Shown piece after piece: positions 7,942 through 16,106 of a stretch of DNA of 50,791 nt; positions within the stretch are counted from its first letter, which is position 1; each line of letters begins with the position of its first letter. The position numbers were made by a program, and so were the translations under genes. Where the stretch lies: assembly GCA_944320305.1 (NCBI GenBank), contig CALUGW010000019.1, positions 1-50,791 on the forward strand. The letters are read 5' to 3'. Source of the stretch: an uncultured Prevotella sp. GTDB taxonomy: Bacteria; Bacteroidota; Bacteroidia; Bacteroidales; Bacteroidaceae. The notes under the pieces are model-generated. The model saw nothing but the letters and a program-made list of their open reading frames with translations. It was not told the DNA's origin and did not search any database.

Positions 7942-7985
7942 CATTTCATAAAGCGATAACAGAACAAAGATTTCCCAGACACGAC

Positions 7986-8777
7986 ATGACGCTCACAAAG
8001 TCAATCCAGACAATCTGCCTCACGCTTGCCGCCTGCTTATGGACTGTGGCCTGCTCTGAGACCGACGGCCCGCAGCGAGACACGAATACAGTTACCGTCA
8101 GCAAAGATTTCCCGCTGTCTGAAGCCGAGGGAAGCCCGGTGTGCGGTGTGAGACTCAACGTGGCATGCTTCAGCGGCAGCGATTCGGCCGCGATGATAAT
8201 GAACAGACACGTGGCAAAAATGCTGTTCGACATTGACTGCTCGGACATACGGCTGGCAGCGGACTCGTTCGCAAATATGTGCGGACACGACTACAAACGC
8301 AGCCTGGCGGCATTCTACAGGCAGGACAAGACAGATCCGTCAAAACGCCAATGGTATGAATACAGATACTCAATGACCACCGAGGTCAGCCGCAAAAGGA
8401 AAGGATACATAACCTATCTGGCCGACAAAACGATGTTTGAAGGAGGCTCTCACGAGATAAGCCTGCGCCTGACAGCCAACTTCAACGCCGAGACAGGCCA
8501 CGCCGTGACAACAGAAGAGCTGTTTGTTCCCGGATTCAAGAAGCGGCTTTCCGCCATTCTGCTCGACAGGCTCAAAGAGAAAACCGGCGCCGAGACCCTC
8601 GACGACCTGCACGGTGAGGGCTACCTGCTGTCAACGGATATGTATCCTGCCGACAACTTCATCCTCGACGACGGCGGAATGACATTCATCTACAACCCAT
8701 ATGAAATAGCCCCATACGACAAAGGACGCATCGAACTGTACGTGAGGAACGATGAAATCGAGGATTTATTAATATAA
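7986..8777 (+). CDS. DUF3298-type (RsiV-like) lipoprotein
   Basis: The product of about 263 residues starts with a hydrophobic signal and a probable lipobox; either LAAC or VAC just before SETDGP could provide the lipidated cysteine. The rest resembles DUF4163/DUF3298 proteins: segments such as YEYRYSMTTEV, YITYLADKTMFEGGSHEIS, FNAETGHAVTTEELF and the C-terminal FIYNPYEIAPYDKGRIELYV block. The last is typical of DUF3298, a fold also found in RsiV anti-sigma factors that bind lysozyme. Here there is no sigma factor nearby and no cytoplasmic domain, so it is probably an envelope lipoprotein of unknown ligand. It is followed 7 bp later by rsmG. Confidence 0.8.
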   Translation: MTLTKSIQTICLTLAACLWTVACSETDGPQRDTNTVTVSKDFPLSEAEGSPVCGVRLNVACFSGSDSAAMIMNRHVAKMLFDIDCSDIRLAADSFANMCGHDYKRSLAAFYRQDKTDPSKRQWYEYRYSMTTEVSRKRKGYITYLADKTMFEGGSHEISLRLTANFNAETGHAVTTEELFVPGFKKRLSAILLDRLKEKTGAETLDDLHGEGYLLSTDMYPADNFILDDGGMTFIYNPYEIAPYDKGRIELYVRNDEIEDLLI

Positions 8778-8784
8778 AAAGACT

Positions 8785-9405
8785 ATGGAAGCGATTCTGA
8801 AATATTTCCCCAACCTGACCGAGACGCAGAAAGAGCAGCTGGCCGCGCTCGACAGCGTCTACCGAGAGTGGAACAGCAAGATCAACGTGATCTCGCGCAA
8901 AGACATAGACAACCTCTATGAGCACCACGTGCTCCACTCGCTCGCCATTGCCGAACTGATAAGGTTCAAGCCGGGCACAACCATCCTTGACCTGGGCACC
9001 GGCGGCGGATTCCCGGGCATACCGCTTGCCATCATGTTCCCCGAAAGCAGGTTCAGGCTGATTGACGGCACCGGGAAGAAGATTCTCGTTGTCAATGAAG
9101 TTATCAAGGCCACCGGACTGAAGAACTGCCAGGCAGAGCAAATGCGCGGCGAGGCCGAGACGGGCCGGTTTGACTTTGTGGTGAGCCGGGCCGTGATGCG
9201 CCTGCCAGAGCTGGTGAGACTGGTGAAGAAAAACATCTCGAAAAAACAAGGCAACGCCCTGCCCAACGGCCTGATATGCCTCAAGGGCGGCGACATTCAA
9301 GACGAAGTGAGGCCATACAAGCACATTGCCGAAGTGACCCCCATCAGCAACTGGTTCGCCGAAAAATGGTTTGCCGACAAGAACTTGATTTACGTTCCAC
9401 TCTAA
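8785..9405 (+). CDS. rsmG: 16S rRNA (guanine527-N7)-methyltransferase
   Basis: This 206-residue Rossmann-fold methyltransferase modifies G527 in the 530 loop of 16S rRNA. The SAM-binding motif LDLGTGGGFPGIPLA lies at about 68-82. The family block EWNSKINVISRKDIDNLYEHH precedes it, and VSRAVMRL follows. Length and motifs are complete. It sits in a run with the DUF3298 lipoprotein (7 bp upstream) and the metallo-hydrolase (13 bp downstream). Confidence 0.96.
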   Translation: MEAILKYFPNLTETQKEQLAALDSVYREWNSKINVISRKDIDNLYEHHVLHSLAIAELIRFKPGTTILDLGTGGGFPGIPLAIMFPESRFRLIDGTGKKILVVNEVIKATGLKNCQAEQMRGEAETGRFDFVVSRAVMRLPELVRLVKKNISKKQGNALPNGLICLKGGDIQDEVRPYKHIAEVTPISNWFAEKWFADKNLIYVPL

Positions 9406-9418
9406 AATACAGCCGATA

Positions 9419-10063
9419 ATGTTGGACATCAGACGTTTTGCGGTAAACCCGTTTCAAGAGAACTGCTACATTGTCAGCGACAGCACAAAGGAGGCCGTGA
9501 TAATAGACTGCGGCGCATTCTACGAGGAAGAGCGCCGCGCCGTGGTCGGCTACATCAAAGACAACGGCCTTGTGCCCAAGCGTCTTCTGGCCACGCACGG
9601 ACACATAGACCACAACTTCGGCAACAACACGGTATTCGACACCTTCGGGCTGAAGCCCGAGGTGAGCGGCAGCGACGCCGCGCTGATGGACAGACTGGCG
9701 GAACAGGCCATGGTCTTGTGCCAGATAAGCCTTGACTACAAGATGCCGCCGGTGGGCAGATACCTCGAAGAAAACGAAGAGGTGGCCTTCGGCAGCCACA
9801 CGCTTGCAGTCCTGCCTACGCCCGGACACTCCCCCGGATCGGTGCTGTTCTGGTGCAAAGAAGAGGGCGTGGCCTTTTCCGGCGACACTCTGTTTTGCGG
9901 CAGCATCGGCCGCACGGACTTCTGGCAGGGGAGCTATTCCGACATAATGTCGAGTCTGGAACGCCTAAAGGCACAGCTACCGGCAGACACGGCAATCCTG
10001 CCCGGGCACGGGCCGCAGACAACAATGGCCGCGGAACTTGCCGACAACCCCTACCTGAAGTGA
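9419..10063 (+). CDS. Metallo-beta-lactamase-fold hydrolase (glyoxalase II-like)
   Basis: The 214-residue protein has the metal-binding motif THGHIDH (His60, His62, Asp64, His65). Downstream are TPGHSPGS, FSGDTLF and LPGHGP, which supply the remaining His/Asp ligands. This pattern is typical of small cytosolic hydroxyacylglutathione hydrolase-like enzymes, which in glutathione-poor Bacteroidetes probably act on other thioesters. The gene follows rsmG by 13 bp and is probably cotranscribed. The exact substrate cannot be deduced. Confidence 0.9.
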   Translation: MLDIRRFAVNPFQENCYIVSDSTKEAVIIDCGAFYEEERRAVVGYIKDNGLVPKRLLATHGHIDHNFGNNTVFDTFGLKPEVSGSDAALMDRLAEQAMVLCQISLDYKMPPVGRYLEENEEVAFGSHTLAVLPTPGHSPGSVLFWCKEEGVAFSGDTLFCGSIGRTDFWQGSYSDIMSSLERLKAQLPADTAILPGHGPQTTMAAELADNPYLK

Positions 10064-10132
10064 CACCGCCGACGCCGGCGCTCGTTTGCGTTAATTTAAC
10101 AGCAATAATATTGCAGGCGGATTAATAATTAT

Positions 10133-10140
10133 TACTTTTG
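10133..10140 (+). promoter_or_regulatory. -7 promoter element for ruvC, implying a near-leaderless mRNA
   Basis: TACTTTTG matches TAnnTTTG and ends 7 bp before the ruvC ATG, the same spacing as at nth. Confidence 0.6.
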
Positions 10141-10147
10141 CACCCGC

Positions 10148-10705
10148 ATGGAGAAAACAATACTCGGAATCGACCCCGGAACAAATATCATGGGCTATGG
10201 AGTGCTGAAAACCATTGACAACAAGGCACTGATGGTGACCATGGGGGTGATAGACCTGCGCAAGTTCAGCGACGCCTATGTAAAGCTCGGCTATATTTTC
10301 GAGCGGGTCTCGGGAATCATCGAGTCATTCCATCCCGATGAAATGGCGATAGAAGCGCCATTCTTCGGCAAAAACATACCGTCGATGCTGACGCTCGGAA
10401 GAGCGCAGGGCACGGCCATCGCCGCCGCGACCCGCCTCGGGGTGCCAATACACGAGTATGCACCGATGAAAATCAAAATGGCGATAACCGGCGTGGGACA
10501 GGCATCAAAAGAACAAGTGGCCGGCATGCTGCAGCGCATCCTGAAGATAGAGAAGAAGGATATGTGCGACTTCATGGACGCAACAGACGCGCTCGGAGCC
10601 GCCTACTGCCACTTCCTCGAGCGCAACAGACCGGTAAACCAGGTGCACTATAACAGCTGGAAAGACTACATTAACAAAAACCAAAGCAGGGTATGCAAAA
10701 AATAA
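10148..10705 (+). CDS. ruvC: Holliday junction resolvase
   Basis: This 185-residue nuclease cuts Holliday junctions in the RuvABC pathway. The four acidic catalytic residues of the RNase H-like fold are in place: Asp9 (GIDPG), Glu69 (IEAPFFGKN), Asp144 and Asp147 (DATDALGAA). The basic C-terminal tail is slightly longer than in E. coli. The last 13 bp overlap the start of the following ABC-ATPase gene, so translation of the two is probably coupled. Confidence 0.97.
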   Translation: MEKTILGIDPGTNIMGYGVLKTIDNKALMVTMGVIDLRKFSDAYVKLGYIFERVSGIIESFHPDEMAIEAPFFGKNIPSMLTLGRAQGTAIAAATRLGVPIHEYAPMKIKMAITGVGQASKEQVAGMLQRILKIEKKDMCDFMDATDALGAAYCHFLERNRPVNQVHYNSWKDYINKNQSRVCKK

Positions 10706-12168
10706 TAGCTATCCACTCTGGCACGGCACGCATGCCGGAATGGAGACTGGCTGCCCCGGTGGACTTCGAGCTTGCCGAGGGAGAGACCATTGCCATTGTT
10801 GGGCCGAACGGAGCGGGCAAGTCTCTTTTCGTCGATATGCTCACGGGGGCGCACCCGCTTTTCGGCGACGAGCCTGTCTACGACTTCAGCCCGGACAAGC
10901 GGCAATACGTGTCTGACAACATAAAGCACATCACCTTCACCGACTCTTACGGCGAGAACGACTCGACATACTATCTGCAACAACGGTGGAACCAGCACGA
11001 CATTGACGAAGAGACACCCAGAGTGGGCGACATTCTGCACAAAACCACAGCGGCAAACGGACTGGACACGGACCAGGCGTGGGTGGAGCATCTTTACAGC
11101 CTGTTTGAATTCCGCCCGCTCCTCGACAAGTATATCATCCTGCTGTCAAGCGGAGAACTGCGCAAAATGCAGGTGATAAAAGCTCTGCTGTCCAAGCCCA
11201 GAGTACTGATAATCGACAACCCGTTCATCGGACTGGACACAGAAACCCGCGAACAGCTGAAGAATCTGCTTGGCCGACTGTGCGGAGAACAGGCACTGCA
11301 GATAATCCTTGTGCTCCCGCAGACTGACGGCCTGCCTGAATTCATAACCCATGTAGTGGAGGTGACGGACAAGAGGGTAAGCCGGAAAATGCCGCGCAAG
11401 AACTTCAACTCGGACCGCAGGGCGGCGGCTGAGGCTCTGACACCAGAGATAGACAGCATGATGGGCGGACTGCCTTACAGAAACGATTCCGACTTCAGTA
11501 CCGGGGAGGTGGTCAACATGAAAAAGGTGAGGATTCAATACGGCGACCGCATAATTCTCAACAGTCTTGACTGGGTTGTGAATTCAGGTGAGAGATGGGC
11601 CGTGACTGGCCGCAACGGCGCAGGCAAAAGCACGCTGATGTCGCTCATCTGTGCAGACAATCCTCAAAGCTATGCCTGCGACATCGCACTGTTCGGCAAG
11701 CGCAGAGGCTCCGGCGAAAGCATCTGGGAAATAAAAAAACACATCGGCTACGTGTCGCCGGAGATGCACCGCGCCTACAAGAAGAACATTGCCGCCGTGA
11801 ACATCGTGGCCAGCGGACTCAAAGAGTCTGTAGGACTGTACGTCAAACCTACTGCTGAAGAAACAGCCATCTGCCTGTGGTGGCTGAGGCTGTTCGGCAT
11901 TGAAGACAAAGCAGAGCAGTCGTTCATGAAGCTGTCAAGCGGCGAGCAGCGCCTTGTCCTGCTGGCGCGGGCTTTTGTCAAAGACCCGGCCCTGCTTATT
12001 CTCGACGAGCCATTCCACGGTCTGGACAACTTGAACAGAACAAGAGTAAAAGCAATCATCGAAGCGTTCTGCCGCCGCAGGAACAAGACTCTGATAATGA
12101 TTTCACATTTTGCGGATGAGTTTCCCGGATGTATTGACCACTCTCTGACATTAACAAAACAACAATAA
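10693..12168 (+). CDS. Twin-ATPase ABC protein without membrane domain (ModF/PhrA-like)
   Basis: The 491-residue protein consists of two ABC nucleotide-binding domains in one chain. Domain 1 has Walker A GPNGAGKS (about 37-44), signature LSSGE (about 152) and a Walker B reading VLIIDNPF, where the catalytic glutamate is replaced by asparagine. Domain 2 has Walker A GRNGAGKST, signature LSSGEQR and a normal Walker B LLILDEPF. One site is therefore probably degenerate. No transmembrane partner is encoded nearby. The layout resembles E. coli ModF (PhrA), of uncertain function. It overlaps ruvC by 13 bp and is followed by a secreted unknown. Confidence 0.85.
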   Translation: MQKIIAIHSGTARMPEWRLAAPVDFELAEGETIAIVGPNGAGKSLFVDMLTGAHPLFGDEPVYDFSPDKRQYVSDNIKHITFTDSYGENDSTYYLQQRWNQHDIDEETPRVGDILHKTTAANGLDTDQAWVEHLYSLFEFRPLLDKYIILLSSGELRKMQVIKALLSKPRVLIIDNPFIGLDTETREQLKNLLGRLCGEQALQIILVLPQTDGLPEFITHVVEVTDKRVSRKMPRKNFNSDRRAAAEALTPEIDSMMGGLPYRNDSDFSTGEVVNMKKVRIQYGDRIILNSLDWVVNSGERWAVTGRNGAGKSTLMSLICADNPQSYACDIALFGKRRGSGESIWEIKKHIGYVSPEMHRAYKKNIAAVNIVASGLKESVGLYVKPTAEETAICLWWLRLFGIEDKAEQSFMKLSSGEQRLVLLARAFVKDPALLILDEPFHGLDNLNRTRVKAIIEAFCRRRNKTLIMISHFADEFPGCIDHSLTLTKQQ

Positions 12169-12183
12169 CAAACCCATCAGATT

Positions 12184-12675
12184 ATGAAAAAGACAATAAT
12201 TCTGGCCATTGCTCTTTGCTGCAACCTGCTGCCAGCCAACTCACAAGACATATACAACAGCATAAGAAGCAAATCGAAAGCAGCCGTTGAGGCCAAAGGC
12301 ACCGACAAAATAGTAAAGCACATCAGCCAGTTTAAAGTTGACGCGCTGGACTACATGATGATAAAAATGCAGGAACAGATGCCAGACTCGTCGACGGTGC
12401 TGCTCGACAAGCAGGCATACGCAATGCAGGAGTTCGTGAACTTCTACATCGAAAAGGTGCTGCTCAACAACGACAAGTCTGACTCAACGCAAATAAAAGG
12501 CATCAAGATGTTTATGGATGCCTCATACTCAAACCCGCTCTTCAACGATCCTGACGAAGAGCTGACGCTCGGATATTATTACAGCCCCGATGCAATAACC
12601 CGCTTTTCGCTCAACACAGACTGGCGCAAAGCACTGGCCGCAATAAAAAACCTTTACGCAAAGCAAGGGAAATAA
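12184..12675 (+). CDS. Secreted protein of unknown function
   Basis: The 163-residue product has a signal peptide (MKKTIILAIALCCNLLPANSQ). The mature helix-rich region contains YNSIRSKSKAAVEAKGTDKIVKHISQFK, then YAMQEFVNFYIEKVL, and closes with a segment containing YYYSPDAITRFSLNTDWRKAL. I do not recognise the family, though the composition is that of conserved Bacteroidales periplasmic proteins. It begins 15 bp after the ABC-ATPase stop, so it is probably the last gene of the ruvC operon. It converges on the next gene. Confidence 0.75.
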   Translation: MKKTIILAIALCCNLLPANSQDIYNSIRSKSKAAVEAKGTDKIVKHISQFKVDALDYMMIKMQEQMPDSSTVLLDKQAYAMQEFVNFYIEKVLLNNDKSDSTQIKGIKMFMDASYSNPLFNDPDEELTLGYYYSPDAITRFSLNTDWRKALAAIKNLYAKQGK

Positions 12676-12720
12676 AAGCATATCAGGCAAGTGTGAAGTC
12701 TCCGGCCTCAGCCCCATGGC

Positions 12721-13668
12721 TCACCGAAGCCTGAGCCTGACGACAAGCGGCAGATGGTCGCTTACACCGTTTCGTTGGTATCTGTAGCCATTATAAGTGC
12801 GGCGGGGCTTGACTCCGCCGTATTTTTCGTCTTCTTCCACAAGGAACGGCAGGTCGTTGACACGGCTCCACTCAAAACTGTAAAGAAGCGAACGGCTGAG
12901 AAAAATATGGTCGAGACTGCCCCACTTGCCCTTGAAACGGTATGTGGCTTTGGCACCGTTGGCGCCGCGCGCCGCCTCCGTCACGTCTGTCATGCCGTGG
13001 GCGCTGACAGAGTCGAGCTGTGCCGCGCCAGAATAATCATTAAAATCTCCGGCAACAATTATCTTGGCGCCTGCAGAGACCGCCCTGACGGAATCAATGG
13101 CCGCACAAAGACGCGACGCAACAGCAAGCCTGTGTGGGCGCGTGAAGCGCTCACCGTCACGCCGGCTCGGAGAGTGAACGACAAAAACATGAAGCGTGTC
13201 GTCTGTTATCACACGTCCGGAAACATAAAGGATGTCACGGGTCGGTGACATACCCTCCACCGGACTGACACGGAGCGAGGCATGGCTTACAGGCGAGAAC
13301 GAGAAATCGTGATAGAGCAAAGCCACGTCTATCCCGCGCTCATCAGCCGAGTTTGTCACAAAATAGCCGTAACGCCCGGTGCGCAAGAGCGAGCGATGGA
13401 CGAGATCGTGCACCACACTGTCGTTCTCCACCTCACACAATGCCACAAGATCCGGCAGACAATAATCTGCGGAATCAGCCCCGCTTGAGACAATTGCCTT
13501 GGCAATATTCTCTATTTTCCGCCAATAACGGTATGGAGTCCAATGACGGGGGGCGTCAGGCAGATACTCGGTGTCCTGCTTTAACGAATCGTGGCGGAAA
13601 TCAAAAAGATTCTCGCAGTTCAACTGAACAATCGTAAGAAACGAGGCAAGCAGCAGGCACAGAGGCAT
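12721..13668 (-). CDS. Secreted endonuclease/exonuclease/phosphatase-fold protein
   Basis: The product of about 315 residues begins with a hydrophobic signal (MPLCLLLASFLTIVQ). The EEP metal-dependent phosphodiesterase fold follows: LNCENLFDF (metal-binding Asn/Glu), PDLVALCEVEN (catalytic Glu), FVVHSPSRRDG, IIVAGDFND (Asp/Asn) and the terminal SDHLPLVV (catalytic Asp-His). All key residues are present. Substrates of the family include nucleic acids and phospho-lipids or sugars, so specificity is open. I chose the ATG at 13668; an in-frame GTG at 13680 is possible. The gene follows the terminator of the POT transporter on the same strand. Confidence 0.88.
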   Translation of the reverse strand: MPLCLLLASFLTIVQLNCENLFDFRHDSLKQDTEYLPDAPRHWTPYRYWRKIENIAKAIVSSGADSADYCLPDLVALCEVENDSVVHDLVHRSLLRTGRYGYFVTNSADERGIDVALLYHDFSFSPVSHASLRVSPVEGMSPTRDILYVSGRVITDDTLHVFVVHSPSRRDGERFTRPHRLAVASRLCAAIDSVRAVSAGAKIIVAGDFNDYSGAAQLDSVSAHGMTDVTEAARGANGAKATYRFKGKWGSLDHIFLSRSLLYSFEWSRVNDLPFLVEEDEKYGGVKPRRTYNGYRYQRNGVSDHLPLVVRLRLR

Positions 13669-13690
13669 AACAAGAAACACTTTTCAAGAA

Positions 13691-13732
13691 AACACCGCAG
13701 AAAGAGCATTGCAACTTACTTCCTGCGGTGTT
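13691..13732 (-). terminator. Terminator of the LysM/PorT/POT operon
   Basis: On the minus strand, AACACCGCAG pairs with CTGCGGTGTT and is followed by TTCTTG. It lies just after the stop of the POT transporter gene. Confidence 0.75.
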
Positions 13733-13746
13733 ATAAATCTCAAGAA

Positions 13747-15273
13747 TCAGCAAACGCGCTCAAGCCGCTTCATGATAGAGAACATGAACAACGCGGCCAC
13801 GAGACAGAGGGCAATAAGCACAGCCCAGACAATCCATACGGGCAGTCCCCAAAGCCATGCGGCCACGCTTGTAAGGTAATTGCCCACTGCTGTGGCAGCG
13901 AACCAACCGCCCATCATCAGGCCCTTGTACTTGACTGGAGCCACCTTTGACACAAACGAGATGCCCATGGGGCTGAGCAACAGCTCGCCGAACGTCAATA
14001 TAAGATATGTGCTGACAAGCCAGTTGGGCGAAACCCTGTAATCGCTGGCCGCAATGGCCGGGTCGGTTATCTGCTCAGGAGTGGGCAGGCCTATAGAGGC
14101 GACACACATCAAGACATAGGCAACACCGGCAACAAGCATTCCGTATGCAATCTTGCGCGGAGCCGAAGGCTCGCGGCCTGTCTTTGCCAGCCAGCCGAAG
14201 ATAGCCATGGAGACCGGAGTAAGAGCCACGACAAAACAAGGATTGAACTGCTGGAATATAGGAGCGCTTACCGAAACCGAATCAGGCAGGGTCATATACT
14301 GCCACACAAGACCGGCAATGCAGAGCACAATGACTCCTGCGGAAATTCCCTTGCCACGCGAGGTCTTTGACTGGAAGAGACTGAACAGGGCATAAACAAT
14401 GAAGATTACAAGCACAAGATTTATCACATCAAACTCCATCCCGACGACTCCGCTGACACTCTCAACAACATAGTCACGCGCAAAGAATGTCAGAGTAAGA
14501 CCATTCTGATGGAAAGCCATCCAGAAGAAAATCACCACCGCGAACACAAGACAAAGCGCAACAATGCGGTCTTTATCGCTGACACCGTGGTGAGCACCGT
14601 CTGAAGCCTCACCGGCTTTATCACTCTTGGCCGGCGCGGTATTGATTTCTGTGTGACGGAATGTACTGCGGAAGCCGTAATAAATGGCCATTGAGACAAT
14701 CAACGACACACATGCCACACCGAATGCGTAATGATAAGCGTCGGTCTCGCTGACACCGAAAGTGCGCTGCGCCCACTCCATAACCCACACGGCAGCACTC
14801 GGAGCGAACATGGCGCCGATGTTGATGGCCATGTAGAAGATGCTGAATGCCGCGTCACGACGGCTGGCGTATTCCGGCGCGTCATAAAGATTGCCGACCA
14901 TCACCTGCAGATTGCCTTTGAAAAATCCGGTTCCCAGACTGATCAGCACAAGGGCGGCAAACATAGCAATGATGGCAATGGTGTCCTTTCCAAGCGGCAT
15001 CGCCATGAGAAGGTATCCGATAAACATGATGACAATGCCCAACGTCACCATTCTGCCGAAGCCGAACTTGTCAGCTAGGATGCCTCCTACGACAGGAAGG
15101 AAATACACCAGGGCAAGAAAACCGCCGTAAATGCTACCGGCGGTAGCCGGAGAGAAATTGAAGTTGGCCTGGAGGAACAGCACAAAAATGGCAAGCATCG
15201 TGTAATATCCGAAACGCTCGCCCGTGTTGGCCAAAGCCAACGCATAAAGACCTTTTGGTTGATTTTCAAACAT
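13747..15273 (-). CDS. POT-family proton-dependent oligopeptide transporter
   Basis: The 508-residue membrane protein has about 12-14 hydrophobic helices. The N-terminal POT signature is recognisable (ALANTGERFGYYTMLAIFVLFL), with the ERFGYY motif on helix 1 that couples proton and peptide transport. Later family segments include GSIYGGFLALVYFLPVVGGILAD, GTGFFKGNLQVMVGNLY and FGELLLSPMG. It imports di- and tripeptides using the proton gradient. The start codon lies 2 bp after the stop of the PorT-like gene, so the two are translationally coupled. Confidence 0.94.
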   Translation of the reverse strand: MFENQPKGLYALALANTGERFGYYTMLAIFVLFLQANFNFSPATAGSIYGGFLALVYFLPVVGGILADKFGFGRMVTLGIVIMFIGYLLMAMPLGKDTIAIIAMFAALVLISLGTGFFKGNLQVMVGNLYDAPEYASRRDAAFSIFYMAINIGAMFAPSAAVWVMEWAQRTFGVSETDAYHYAFGVACVSLIVSMAIYYGFRSTFRHTEINTAPAKSDKAGEASDGAHHGVSDKDRIVALCLVFAVVIFFWMAFHQNGLTLTFFARDYVVESVSGVVGMEFDVINLVLVIFIVYALFSLFQSKTSRGKGISAGVIVLCIAGLVWQYMTLPDSVSVSAPIFQQFNPCFVVALTPVSMAIFGWLAKTGREPSAPRKIAYGMLVAGVAYVLMCVASIGLPTPEQITDPAIAASDYRVSPNWLVSTYLILTFGELLLSPMGISFVSKVAPVKYKGLMMGGWFAATAVGNYLTSVAAWLWGLPVWIVWAVLIALCLVAALFMFSIMKRLERVC

Positions 15274-15275
15274 AC

Positions 15276-16094
15276 TTATTTAATTTTAGAGTTTTTAGTT
15301 TTCAATATGTCAAAAAGATATGTCAGCTTCACAATTATACTGCCGTTGTTGCTTCGGCCAAAATAATCACGCTTGGAATTGCCGAAAATATCTCCCAAAC
15401 CATAATAATAACGCCCCTCAAGGAGGAAATGCCCGATTTTAGGGTGCGAATATTCAATACCCAACCCACCGGCAATGCCATAGTCAAACTTCCGCTCAAT
15501 GTCGAGCGAGTCTTGGGCCGCATCCCGTAGCGCTCCCACGCGGTCGGAAACGTTGCGGTCGGAGAAATTGAAATTGCTCTTAACTTTGTCATTCAAAAAG
15601 AAGCCGACCTGCGGACCGACCTGAAAAAAGAACTGGAAGCCTTTCCGCTCACGCCCCCACCCGAGTCTCGCAAATAGCGGTACCTGCACATAAGTGAGCG
15701 TGCGCTGATATTCCTCAGGCAATCCCGTAACATGATTTATCACCGGCTGGTCCTCAACGGTAAGGATATCTTCTTTCCAGCCCATCTGGGTTATATTCAC
15801 CTCACCGACAAGGGCGCATACGCTTTTAAAGTATTTCTCACAGGTGTAACGCACTGTCAACCCTCCTGTCAGCCCGCCATGCATTCCTTGTGGAATCTCA
15901 GGATTAAAGCCAACATTGCTCAACGCATATCCGCCGTTGACACCCACACTCAGCTCACTGCGGTGCTCACCAATCTGCGCACGGCAAACCATTGGCAGCA
16001 CAAGCCCCGCCAGCGTTATAAAAAAGACACGCAGACACCCAGAACAGAAAAATGGCGACAGACAATAGCCACGTTTTAAGAACGACATCTTCAT
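15276..16094 (-). CDS. PorT-like outer-membrane beta-barrel protein
   Basis: The 272-residue product has a signal peptide ending near VCRAQ. The rest is an alternating amphipathic pattern typical of a small outer-membrane barrel: SELSVGVNGGYALSNVGF, HGGLTGGLTVRY, VQVPLFARLGWG, FFFQVGPQVGFFL, YGIAGGLGIEY and LEGRYYYGLGDIF. This matches the PorT/OMP_b-brl_2 families of Bacteroidetes. It is not the conserved PorT of type IX secretion as far as I can judge. It lies between the LysM-binding protein gene (12 bp upstream) and the POT transporter (2 bp downstream). Confidence 0.82.
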   Translation of the reverse strand: MKMSFLKRGYCLSPFFCSGCLRVFFITLAGLVLPMVCRAQIGEHRSELSVGVNGGYALSNVGFNPEIPQGMHGGLTGGLTVRYTCEKYFKSVCALVGEVNITQMGWKEDILTVEDQPVINHVTGLPEEYQRTLTYVQVPLFARLGWGRERKGFQFFFQVGPQVGFFLNDKVKSNFNFSDRNVSDRVGALRDAAQDSLDIERKFDYGIAGGLGIEYSHPKIGHFLLEGRYYYGLGDIFGNSKRDYFGRSNNGSIIVKLTYLFDILKTKNSKIK

Positions 16095-16106
16095 GCAGCC
16101 AGAATG

